DNA of 64,000 bases, taken from contig JAZHRO010000024.1 in assembly GCA_037157565.1 (NCBI GenBank), forward strand, positions 8,996,501 to 9,060,500. The letters run 5' to 3'. The notes under the pieces were generated by a model, which was not told where the DNA came from, ran no database searches, and saw only the letters and a list, made by a program, of their open reading frames with translations. How positions within the stretch are numbered: position 1 is the stretch's first letter; each line of letters starts with the position of its first letter. A program made the translations under genes and the position numbers. Below, in pieces: positions 34,695-45,900 of the stretch. This DNA is from Thalassia testudinum (lineage: Eukaryota > Streptophyta > Magnoliopsida > Alismatales > Hydrocharitaceae).

Positions 34695-36289
34695 TTAAAA
34701 GGCTAAAAGTGTGATGGATCTTTACATACAGATAGAGAACATAACGAAAAGTACTGAAAATATAACTATAGGAACTCACTACAACTAGCAGTAGAAACTA
34801 CAGCTAGGCTTGACTAGGCCCAGCGTTCTCAGCAGCCGGTAGCTCAGGCTATTCAAATCCCTAACCTGTACAAAGTTATATAACTGGAGTCAGCTAACGC
34901 TGAGTAGAGTGGTGGCTAAACATAAAATGCATTTAACAGGTATTTTAACATATTACTTTCCGATCCAAATTATCTTATAACAGTTTTCTGTGTGAGATCT
35001 CTAATCAGGGTCAATCTCATTACTTAATCTTCTTGTTCCCTAAAGGAACGATTTTGCTTGCAGTTTTCCCGTGATGTAGGATGCACACGTGGCACTCTCT
35101 TGGCCGCGAGAGTCCCTCCGTGATAGTTCTACACCCGGTCTACCACCTCGAGGTCACAGTTGTGACGTAGCGGTGACTACGGCACACGTGATAAGCGCGT
35201 GGGTAGCTACCTCGAATTGGCATACGGTCAGTCGTTTCCGCTAGCGGGTGCGCCTCAACGTACAGCGCGGAACAATATAAGGCCTTACCCTCTCAGAACA
35301 GAACAGTGGTCTCGCCCTTCAGGGGTCTTGCCCCTCCTCAGTCGCGTACCCTCGTTCGACTATCCCGGTTTGCCCAACGGGTTAATAAGAGTTGGTGTAG
35401 GGTGGCCATGCCTAACCTCGGGCCTCCTGGGGCGGCTAGCTCCCCTCTACACTAAATAGTTCACCTCAGTACCATGTACACGAGGGCTAGCAAGAGTTGA
35501 TGTAGAGTGGCCAAACCCACCCTGGGTCTCAACCCAAAGGCGATAAGCTCCCCTCTACACTAAAAGGGATAGTTGCTCTCTTCGGTACCATGTACACGAA
35601 GGTCTGCTCACTTCTCTTAACGGCCGCCCGTGGGTGGCGTGGGTGGCAATTCCAGAACCATTTGGTTCTCCGTGCTACATTATTTTCATATTCCCTGTAG
35701 GGTTTGTACATGACTTTCCCTTTATCCAGTTTGATATATATAGAACAGGCAGCTCAATCATAGTACAAGTTTGTTCGTAATGTGATTCATTGCAGGTAGT
35801 ACAAACAGCTCATGATTTACTCAATTATTCACATGCACTTTTCTCTAGCCCTAGCGTTCATATCATAACCTAGGGTTCAATTGAATAGCTGTATTCTAGA
35901 GCATACGTTTATTTCTTTCTAGGATTCATCTCACATCCTAGGTTTTAACTATTTGCATGCATTTTATTTTACTTGGAGAATTAGTTAGAACCACTCTATC
36001 AGGACAACCGGGTGGAATGGGAGCTCGTACAGCAGCTCCCGATTTCTCCGCAGGTTCGGTACACCTAACGAACTGAAGACCTAAGACGTGGATGGACATG
36101 TTAAAAGAATTCCAAAAGATACAGACAAGCTACCATTACGTGAAGAAATTTGTATGAAAAATAACAATGTTTCGTTTACGGAAAACCGACATCGTTTGGG
36201 CCTTGAACGGGCCTAAAACACAAGTTTTGACAGAAATCAGACATCCTAAATCAACTCGTAGGCATACCTCTCTCGGGGTGCTTCTATCG

Positions 36290-36893
36290 GATGTCTAGAA
36301 CGTAGTGCTGACGTCTGAGGGTTCCGTCAGACGTTTGGAGATGCTCCCGGACATTTGAAATTGCCTCGGTCTGCCTTCCAACTTCTGATACATGTACGTG
36401 CATTGTCAGGACTTTGGCAGAAAAGAAAATACGGAAAATAGATATCTACCAGACATCTCATTCTACCTTCGGATGTCCGGTAAGACGTTTGGATGTTGCT
36501 CTGGACATCTGATTCCTCGGAAAAATGACTTCCGCGGAACCGCTCTGGCTTTCCTCGCTGTAGACACTGCAGCAGAGCAGCACAACGCCCTCTGCTCTTG
36601 CACTCAGACTCACTATCAGCTCTCCACTCTCCGCTCGCTCTCTGCTTGCTCTCTCTCTCCAGCTCCCTGCTCTCTCTCTCTCGCTCGGTTGTAATGGTGT
36701 GAGATGAGGGGGAGGAGGTGAGGGGAAGGGCATGGCGTCGCAGGGAGTGGTGTGGGCTGCGGGGATGGCCGTCGCAGGGTGTGGCGTGAGGCGTAGGTGA
36801 GGGAGTGGCGTGTGCACAGTACGTGCTGAAAAGAAAAAGCATTTTCAGACGTTTGGCTTTCTCTTAAGACGTCTGGAAAACAGTCCAGATGTC
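36290..36893. repeat. Phased GACGTC arrays in the gypsy 5' LTR
   Basis: Core starts 36290, 36310, 36330, 36350 (20,20,20); 36452, 36472, 36484, 36504 (20,12,20); and 36848, 36868, 36888 (20,20). Most cores are decayed by single transitions, yet the spacing is unchanged from the 3' LTR. Confidence 0.85.
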
Positions 36894-36924
36894 TTAAGGG
36901 ACTAAAAGGTGACGGGTCGTTTCA

Positions 36925-38934
36925 ATCGTGCTTTTGTTGAGTTACTTGAGTAGCCTATAAAAATGTCATCTTCACCCTTGGCATTAAACTTATTCAAGTT
37001 TTATTTAGAGTTAAGAATATAAAATTATGACTATTAATCTTTAAATATGAAAACTTGAGTACTCTTTCAGGGTAAAATAAAAGGAATTTATTTATTTAAA
37101 TATAATTCAAAATATAGCAAGCTACCTTAAAGTATTTTTCTTAAAAAAATTTCTACAAATCATATTAACAAAGTCTGAAGTGTAACAAGAAAAATGAAAA
37201 ATTGTTACATGAGTCATCAAATAAATTATTTTCAAAATTTATTTCCATGTTAATAATAAATTTATAAAAGTATATGTAAAATAAGTATCCATTATTAATA
37301 ATCAATCATCTATTATAATCTAAACTTTCATATGCTATTTTCTTAAATTCATATCTATGTGTAATAATTGAAGTAACTTACAAGTAGATATAGTTTAATA
37401 GTCATAATTTAATTAGTCCTAAATATGACAAGTACTTTTTAAAATGAAAAGAAAGTAGATCAAGAGAGTAAAATTAAATAATAAGTAGAGGTGAAGAAAT
37501 AAGTAATGAAATGAGATAACATTAAGCATAGTTGATAATTGATCTTATTAATTATTATTTCATCATTATCTTATAAGATTATAGATGATGAGGGACAACT
37601 AGGATTTATAGATCAACGTGTATTAGATAATAAGAGGAATATTTTTCTCTTAAAATATTTTATTTTTAAATGTAAGATTGTGCTTGATTTCGAATAAAAT
37701 TTACATCCAGATAAGCGGTGATGGATGCTTAGTTCTTTGATGGTATGAGTAATGAGAAAAGTGATGGTTGTGTTGTAGGATAATATTTTTTATATAAGTG
37801 GTGCATCTGTACGAGTGGTTTTTATATAAGTGGTGGTTCTTATGGTATGTGTGGGGTTTACGTTGCAGTAGTGGATAAAGTGTTTTAGTTGTAGGGAAGT
37901 GGAGACGTATATTTTTTTTTAATGGTGATTGTGATATATTATTACGTGTTATAATGTAAATATTAATTTATGAAGTAAAGGGCATATAATTGATGAAAGT
38001 TATATCACGAAAGATAGATTATATCTGTTATGTGTTATAATAGAGTGCCGTCTATCATGTTGAGTCGGACGTGGAAGAAGTCAGAGACGTTCTATACTTA
38101 TCCTTTAACAATAACTAAAGTCTCATCAATTTAGAATTGGAGAGAAAAAAAAAAGAAAAGCGAATTTATCTGTGGAAATAGAAGCGCCATTCGTTGGTAC
38201 GTTCTTGAGATAAAAAGTAATATAGAGGTTTTATAAAGGTAGAAAGTAATGGCTTATTTGTTATTATGCAAACAATATTGTAAAGGCAAGAATTTCGTAC
38301 ATATGTTGTTTGCTTAAGTTTATAAGATAATTAAAGTACGTATGATGGGTAGAAAATAAATCTACTTCACTGATTTGCAACGTTAATCGAAAGTATTATT
38401 TACGATAAATATAGATCTTAATAACAACCCTCCTTGGTCATGATAGAAAAGAGTTACACCTTCCCCAATGAATGATGGAGCAACGTTGGTGAAGTATAAA
38501 TGACAATGATCAGTTATAAAGTAATTTGACCACAACAACTCAAAAGAGGAGATGAATGATAGGAACTCAATTGCTTTCTCATGCCAGCTTCGTCGATGTT
38601 GTCGAAGCGTTGGTAGCGGAGGTGCGACACTTTCACAGTCAGAGAGAGTTATGGGTGGAATGGAGGAATTCTTTGTCATCTCCGGTGTGGATTATAAAGC
38701 GTGAGGGGGGGATTAAAGAGGTTGTGAAGAATCCAAAAAACCTAGTGGGTAAAAATTGATTCCTTAAGAACCGTTGTGAACAACACTGATCAGAGCTACA
38801 ATTCAACTTTTTAGCACCTATAGCAACCTAATATGAGACAAACCAAGTCGTGAGAGTGGAGGTTTGGGGGTGTTGTGTGGAAACAACCTCACCTTCATTA
38901 TAGCTTTTTTCTACGAGGTCGTGTTGTCATCTCT
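36925..38934. other. AT-rich intergenic DNA, no gene seen
   Basis: Mostly AT-rich single-copy-looking sequence. No frame has protein character and no element ends were found. Confidence 0.5.
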
Positions 38935-38942
38935 CAAGCTAA

Positions 38943-39409
38943 TGTGTGATAAAAATACCCTCATGAAATATGTGCAGTCGGCTTATAGATAGACCGGTCA
39001 AACCTGTTTGGGCTTGGTCTGCATGTGAAGGTGAGGAGGTACAATCCATGGAGCGGTTGTGACTCATCATTTTATCTCTCAACAACTCTCCATTTTATCT
39101 CTCAACAATACCTTGTTATCTCTTAAATAATCTCCCTCTCGTGTATTCTATAAATAGCCTCTACCTACAAGGGGGACCCCAAATCAAAGGGGAGCAAGCC
39201 AAGACTCTACAACCTATCACCTGATATGTATTTTCCCACCGATAGTGGAGATTGAAGGTTAAATCCCCTCTAAATGTACGCACCCCTTGAGATGGAACTA
39301 GGTCAACAATTATCGTGTGTATGTGATTATTTGTTTATTTTTATTCTTTTATGGCTATATTACGTTTCCTATATAAATAAGTTCTTTAATGGCCTTTCGG
39401 GGTCCATCA
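38943..39409 (+). repeat. 5' LTR of the LARD-like element
   Basis: Starts TGTGTGATAAA and ends GGGGTCCATCA. It has a TATA box at 39148-39157. Confidence 0.7.
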
Positions 39410-40161
39410 AATGGTGTATATGTGGGAACGATAGAACGTCAGCAAAAATGTCATATCCTTTTGTGCATCTAGTTGCTGGAGGGCAACACCTCTACAGTAC
39501 CTTACCTCGGTCACTTCGCCTATGAGAAGGCACCTCCAACTCCTCTCTCCTATAATGGGTGCGTCCACTTACAAGAAGGCGCAACCGGCTCCTCCCGCCT
39601 ACCACAGGTGCATCACCTTAAAAAAGAAACAAGGGGGGGCACTTCCTGGCAACTATCGGTAGTAGGGATCATCCTTTCACTAGATACCTCTCGATAGCTC
39701 TCCTTAATGGCAAGGACCACCTCCAGTCAAAGCACTTCCCGACCACAACGTTATTACATTTGGAAATTTCCTAATTTTGAGGGTGCAAAACCTCATTTGC
39801 TAATAAATAAATAAATATAAATAGTAGCATTTAGGTGAAAGGTACATTTGCAAGTTTATGGGAGATCAAGGAAGGAGGTGGATGATGATGAAGGGGGTTT
39901 CAAAATAATAAAAAAAAGAGACACCAACATTCACCATTTGCACAAAGATGGAGGTGGAAAGAAAGGTACCTTGCCTACTTGAGCTTCCCCGAATCATGAA
40001 GTCCTTAGCATTCAAGGGCCTTCAAGAGGCCTCGACAAGAGTGCTGCTTGGCCCTACGAGAGGCCATTTTGTCTCATACCTTCTGCTAGATCTTAGGCGG
40101 TGAGGTCTCCTAGCAACTATTGAAAGTGCGGCTATGAAAAGGCGCGGCTAGCGCCTCCCAC

Positions 40162-40287
40162 TTGGACTCCATGGCCTCCTCCGTCGCCTCCCTTTGCAGC
40201 CTTGACCACCCTCCCAAGTGTGGCATCTAGTGCCGCCACAAGATGGAGAAGCTCCGCAAGTTCTACCACGACGAGCTCCAACGCCCC
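40162..40287 (+). pseudogene. Trihelix-like gene fragment inside the LARD-like element
   Basis: In the frame of ATG 40171 the translation reads MASSVASLCS, then a stop, then CRHKMEKLRKFYHDELQRP. The second part closely follows the CRxKxEKLRKRYRxE helix of plant trihelix (SIP1/ASR-type) DNA-binding domains, and the first part fits the preceding helix. The stop TAG (40228-40230) and the loss of flanking domain parts show that it is broken. The region is GC-rich against an AT-rich element. Assignment is by motif only. Confidence 0.45.
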
Positions 40288-41689
40288 TCCCCTACTATCG
40301 TCCAGCTGAGGTCTACTCGCCTAGGGGTGTTGACTAAGCCATCAAGGCAACCGGCTGCGTAGTTCTTCTCCAGCCTAGACTCCATCGGCAGGGCTTGGCC
40401 TCCCCCTCTGCTTGCCATGGTTGACAACCTACAAGGAGCTCCACCCAGCAAGAACTCCTTTGACCGACTAAAACTCCTCCCCTGGAGAGCCCCTCCCAAC
40501 TAACCTTCTCCTCCTCCTGAGGACACCGGCTACCCCCCTTGCAATTATCGACGGCAAGGCCACCCTCTTGCCAGAATCTCGAACAGCGAAGTCCCCACCA
40601 GGGGTTCCTATTGCCTGACCTCCCCCATGCGTGAGGTAGGGGTTGCCGGCAACCATGTTTGGTCGTGTGGTTTTCCCCAGTGGATACAAAAAAAAAATCC
40701 TTAACGCACACACACCGACTGACTGGAGGGGAAGAATGGAGAAGTGATTCGTCACAGAATGGAGAAGTGATTGTCACAACAGATATAAAAAAAATGACCT
40801 ACCATGGCAGTAGTAGGCACATAAAAATGGACATTTGCCCCCTTATCACAGAAGTGAGCTCATTTCTTAACAAGACATTTGCCAACATTCATGACTTGGG
40901 CAGTAGGGGGCAGAAGTCCAAACAAGAAAAAAAGAGAAAGATGGGATTCGACTAAATGTCCCCTCACACTTGCTGCATTGGACACTGTCGGGTAGAATGG
41001 AGCAAAGTACCTCTCTTGAAGTCAAATGGGTAAATCATCAGAAAAATTTGGGAGAACTTATGAGACTTACAAGCCAGTCACAACAACCATTGCTTCAACT
41101 ATCTTCCCTCTCATTCAAAGATAAGTTAAATTTTTCGATTGCATAAAATAGATGATTATCTTTGCAAAGTTTATATTATTTTGTACCACTTATCTCTTCA
41201 ACCGCTTGTGATCTAGTCTATGTTGGGATTGAAAAATCCCCTCAAATTCCCAACAAGCACATGCCACCGACATGGTATAGGCTGCTAGTAGGTACCCCAA
41301 CTAGAGCGAACCCTAAGTCCCCTACGAGCGTCGGCAACATACGAGGAATCTTGGCATCTTACTGTGGGCTACCTCTTAAGGACACGGGGAAGCACTTGGG
41401 TATTCCAGTCTTGTTAGTGAGAACAGTGGGTTGAGATCAAATTCAAAGTTTTCATTATGGTTTATATTTTATTAATTAACTATTTCTTTTCGAAAATGAT
41501 TCTTGAACAAACTCCCCCTCCCTCCCTCAAGAGGTGAGTGGGCGAGTGATAATAATAAAGCACCTACCCCCCGACAATACTGAGAGATAGCTGTTGGGGG
41601 CAAGGGTGACCTCTGAGTGAGGGAAAAAAGGAGAAAGACGTCTACTTTCGTAGTCGACATAGCTAGACTACGAGAGTGGGGACATATGA

Positions 41690-42163
41690 TGTGAGACGAA
41701 AATTGCCCTCACGAAATACATCTAGTTAGCTTGTGGATAGACCGATCAAACCTGCTTAGACTTTGTCTGCGTGGGAAGGCGAGGAGGTGCGATCCACATA
41801 CCGGTTACGACTCTCCATTTTATCTCTGAACAACTCCCAATAATATCTCTCAACAACTCCTTGTTATCTTTTAACCAACCTCCCTCTCATGTATTCTATA
41901 AATAGCCCCTACCTACACATGGTAGGGGGAACCTTGAACTGAAGGGGAGCAAGCTAAGGCTTTACAACCTGTCACCTAATATATATTTTTTGATCGACAG
42001 TAGAGATTGAGGGTTAAAACCCCTCCTAAACGTACACCACTTGAGATGGAATTAGGTTAATGATCGTCGTGTGCATGTGATTACTTGTTTATTTTTATTT
42101 TCTTGTGGTTATGTTACGTTTCTTATACAAATAAATTTTTTGATAACCTTTCGAGATCCCTCA
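41690..42163 (+). repeat. 3' LTR of the LARD-like element
   Basis: Starts TGTGAGACGAA and ends GAGATCCCTCA. It has a TATA box at 41896-41905. Confidence 0.7.
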
Positions 42164-42171
42164 CAAGCTAA

Positions 42172-42981
42172 TGAGACATCTCTTGCAGGATAGGCGTTCG
42201 GATTGATGTCAACGACCAACACAATTCGTTGCTTGCATCATAGCTTCGATGGGACTTGTCCTCCATTTGCCACTCCTCTGCTATCTTCTTTCGTGGTGCG
42301 GAAACTGGACAATGTCCCCTTTTATGAAGATGTTTGGGCTGAGGCAGTCGAAAACGAGGAACAATCTTGGGGAAGATGCATGGGTAATAAAGGAAGATTT
42401 CATGAACATCACCCTAACATACAAGGGATAAAAAATTTAATTTTCGCAATCCCTTGTCATGAGATGGTATGGCATCCAAGGTTTTTAAAATTCTCAACAT
42501 GTTAACCTTCATATGCTACTCCTGCACATTCACACATCCCTATCACTCTAATTGTACTGCACCATTACCAATTTTGATAAAATTTACTCAAAAATCCAAA
42601 CAAAAATTACACGATGAATAAAAACTTCATTAACACAACCAAATATCAACGAAAAAATACTCTCTTATAAAATCGTCATATGTGAAATTTTTGAAAACTA
42701 TTAAAAAAAATTTAAACAAAAATTTCACGTTGAATTAAAATTATATTTAATACCACCACCCAATAAGATTAAAAAAACATAAAAGAACAGTGTACAAACA
42801 TCATTTCTTTGTTTTTTCTTTTTTGAAAAAAAAAAAACCTTTTTCTACGTTGCCAAGGGGATAAAGCGCCGATTCTCTCATCGTGGATACTTCTCTCTGC
42901 TCGCACCCTCTTCCCTCGCGAAGTAAGGGAACTCCTCAGCTCCCAAATCAGGGTTCGGAGCGGAGCACTCTCCCCTTGTAG
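42172..42981. other. Upstream flank of CPP1
   Basis: AT-rich to about 42850, with A tracts at 42825-42837, then GC-rich leader sequence. The core promoter should lie here but no unambiguous TATA box was picked. Confidence 0.4.
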
Positions 42982-45900
42982 ATGGGAGCCCTCTTCTTGA
43001 CGAGTACCCCCACTCACTACTCCCCGCTCCTAAACCCTAATCGGTAACAGTCTTCCACATTTCTCGCTTGCAATTGATGCTTCCTGATCGATGGGTCGCT
43101 CAGTCCCGTGCTTCTGATCTCCAGGAGGACGAGGCAGGCGAGGGCGCCCCGTTTTCGCACCATCTTGGTCCCGAGGTGCGCCGCGGATGTATCAATCGGC
43201 CCCGGCGAGTTCCACTATGGTAAGTTCGATGCTCTCGTGTTGTGTTTTCTTTGTAAAGGAGTGATCTTGGGGAGTTTTCTCCTGTTTGGTGGGGACTGGG
43301 ACTTGTGGTGTTGTTTGGTTGTGTTGTGAGGATTGGATTTTTGCTGTTTGAGTTGTTGGTAAGGGAGGGGATTGTGCTTGTGATGGTGGTGAAGAGAGAA
43401 TTAATTGGGCTTAGGCTTGTTTCGATTCAGATTTTTCGTTAGCAATTCCTTGAGCTGTTCATTTGTCGGTTAGATGCTCCTTCTTGCTCTTGTAGTTTCC
43501 TTGGAAGCTGCGAATTGAAGGTTTGGAGAATTCGCATTGCTTAACGTGCTTTGGGCTAAGTGGAACCTATTGCTGTATAGCTCCATTCCTATGTAGTATG
43601 TGCATAATAGTTAATGGTATATTGGATCAAGAAATATAATGTTGGAATCTATAGGAAGGAATGTTGAGCATTAAAGTATATTACCAATGGCAAGTCTGAT
43701 AACCTATGGAAATCATCCTCTTGGTCACTGAATAACCTTTTCGCGTCTGTGGGTTTTCTTAGGGATGGGATTGAGGGAAACACGAGAATGTATAGAGAGG
43801 AGGAAAGTGGACAGTGGGAATTATAGAAAAGTGGTGGGATTGCTGTGGGAAGGTACTCCTGATGGCAGGAGGTTTGGACGGTTGCAATGTGTAATGAGGG
43901 TAGGAAAAAGATGGTCTGACATCCTCATATTCTGCGTTCATGCGGTGGAGAGGTCTTGTTTTACAGATATTTGTGGTTATGGTTACATGGTGGCAATGTT
44001 TCAGGATCCCCCGAGGTGCCTCACATATGGTCGTGTGGGCCAGAATTGGGCAACGTGGCTGTCTTGGAAGCGTGGGAATGTGACTTTTTGGCTTTGCATG
44101 AGAGACCTATTGCTTTTGATGCTGGCTAGGTTGCTTCTAGTGACTCACTGATTGTGGATGCATTATTGATGTAAGGGTTCTTTTCTGATGCTAAGACTTC
44201 GCTGCAAAACATTATGAGGGCCACCATATAGCTTGTCCTTGCTTTGGAGGAGGAAGGGGCTACCAGCATGTAGGTTGGCTGAGCAGGTGTTGCTTCTACT
44301 TTGTTCATTAAGCTTGAGCTGTTCTTTGTATCACTAGAGGGCATACTGGTGCACCTTCATTATGTGGAAGTAATAGCTGGTATCTTTAGCCCTTTGCATA
44401 AGTTGGAAGGATATCACACCATTGAAATGGGATTTGTCTTTAATGTCAAATGTGGTGGAGTTGGCTTGTGGTGCAAACATGCTTGAGAGAGTGGGTCTTT
44501 GGGCCAAAGGGAGATCTACATCATCTCCATCAAGAGGTGCAGGAATAGTGTGCCTTCTTGGTCCTAGGCTGAAATCATTGCTGATATGCCAAACAATCAG
44601 GAAGTTTTTGGGATACATTTGGAAGGTGAAGTGGCTAGGTCATTTTGGTAATTTCTAATAGAGCACCAAGGTATCAAAGACTTTGAATTTGGTGCTACTC
44701 TTTGATAATGATGCCAGTTTGGAAGATGTTGAGGAACACTCTGCAGCCCAAGATTGCCCAAGTAATTTAGCGAGGCAAGTTGCCTCCTATGACTATGGGG
44801 GTTGCCTCATGTGACACCAATAGACAGAGCAGATTCAGTGGGGACAACACATTTCTCAAGTTTGCAAGTTGCTTCGGCCCTCTTCTCCATTTTGGTCGTT
44901 TACTAGCTGGGGAGACCTCTGACCCCCGTGTCTCCAAGTCAAAAAGAAATCCCTATAGGGGATGTGGTTGGTAGATTGAATAGGGAGGCATGCAATGGGA
45001 CCACTGTTCAGGTTGAGGCAATGGCAGATTGTGAGGCTTGACGGTGAGGATTAATGGGGAGAATTGAAGAGCGTAGGCTTTTACTTGACTAATATGAGAG
45101 GTGATACAAGGTCGATGCACTGGAGGGCCTGTCAGAATACATGGAACATGTGTGTCTTCAACAACAAGATTGCAGAGGGATGCATTGGGCTGATGGTGGA
45201 AGGCATGGAATGTGAACATAGATTTTGTAAGAAACTAGGAGCATTTTGATTCTCGTACTTGGGGGTTGATATTGGTGGTATGTGGTTTGATGGAGTTCTT
45301 GCCATGGATGTTATTGGTATGTATGGTGCATGCATGTGTGTGTGTGGGGGGGGGGGGGGGGGTCACTGTCTTGTGGAGGTTAGAGATTCTTATGATGGAA
45401 GACTTTAGAATAAGAAGGGGTTTATGGCCATTATGGCTGGCCAATGGAGGTTAGATGGTTACTGGCTACTCCTTACATGCGTTTAGGGGCCTTATTTAGA
45501 TGTGAAATGGATGGATTTATGGTAGGAGATGATTGAGATAGTGAGGGTATTTCCAGAATGTGCCTTTGTTTTTTGGCTCCATCAGCTTTTGTGAGCGGTT
45601 CCTGCTTAGCCTTTTAAAGGGCCTACTGAGCCCCTTCTTTGATTACACTCCCTTGGAGTGGGACTCTGGGGAAGACACCAGATATGGTACTTTAAGTTTA
45701 GGAGGTTCTGGTTCTTGGAGGATGGGTTTCATGAGAAGGTGGAGCAGTGGTTGAGGGAGTGACAATGTCCTTCCACTATAGTATACTAGAGGAAGACCCT
45801 TTACCTTATAGAAGAGCTCTGAGAGTTCAAGAAGGAGCTTAAGGAGGCCATAAGTAAATCTAGAGAGGAGGCTTTGGAGGGCATCTCGAGCTTGGATAGA

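Larger units (their letters stand above)
31446..34726 (-). repeat. Solo LTR inserted in the gypsy 5' LTR
   Basis: Begins TGTTACGACC and ends CTTTACA, flanked by TACAA and TACAG (4 of 5 match). It contains the copia LTR 32469-34196 and has lost roughly 1.1 kb relative to the 28169 copy. A TATA-like CTATAAAAG lies on the minus strand at about 34501-34509. Confidence 0.7.
13597..36924 (-). mobile_element. Ty3/gypsy element (Tekay/Del-like) expanded by nested insertions
   Basis: The minus-strand element has its 3' LTR at 13597-16054 and its 5' LTR at 31211-36924 (interrupted). LTRs start TGAAACGACCC and end GTCGTGACA. A primer-binding site for initiator tRNA-Met lies at 31194-31207. The gag-pol remnants in between are colinear: gag N terminus 30871-31034, middle gag 27637-28168, gag 25525-25733, zinc knuckle 17525-17571, protease, then integrase. 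The two LTRs differ at many sites, mostly C/T-type, so the insertion is old. The flanks are GTCAT and ATCGT, an eroded 5-bp duplication at best. The signature TTCGGGGACGAAACT near the 3' LTR (about 16068-16090) is typical of chromoviruses. It is inactive. Confidence 0.8.
31211..36924 (-). repeat. 5' LTR of the gypsy element, interrupted
   Basis: LTR sequence occupies 31211-31445 and 34727-36924. It aligns with 13597-16054 but is split by the solo LTR at 31446-34726. The TATA-bearing stretch present at 15831-15855 is missing here, so this promoter is probably dead. Confidence 0.75.
38943..42163 (+). mobile_element. Non-autonomous LTR element (LARD-like)
   Basis: Direct LTRs at 38943-39409 and 41690-42163 share about 80% identity by eye, including TATA boxes (CTATAAATAG at 39148-39157 and 41896-41905). 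The sequence before the second LTR is purine-rich (GAGAGTGGGGACA). CAAGCTAA occurs at both outer flanks (38935-38942 and 42164-42171). That is longer than the usual 5 bp, so the exact LTR ends may be off by a few bases. The 2.3-kb interior has no gag or pol. Confidence 0.7.

Noticed and set aside
38383..38679. 98-residue minus-strand frame
   Set aside because: No motif, no splice context and AT-rich surroundings; probably chance.
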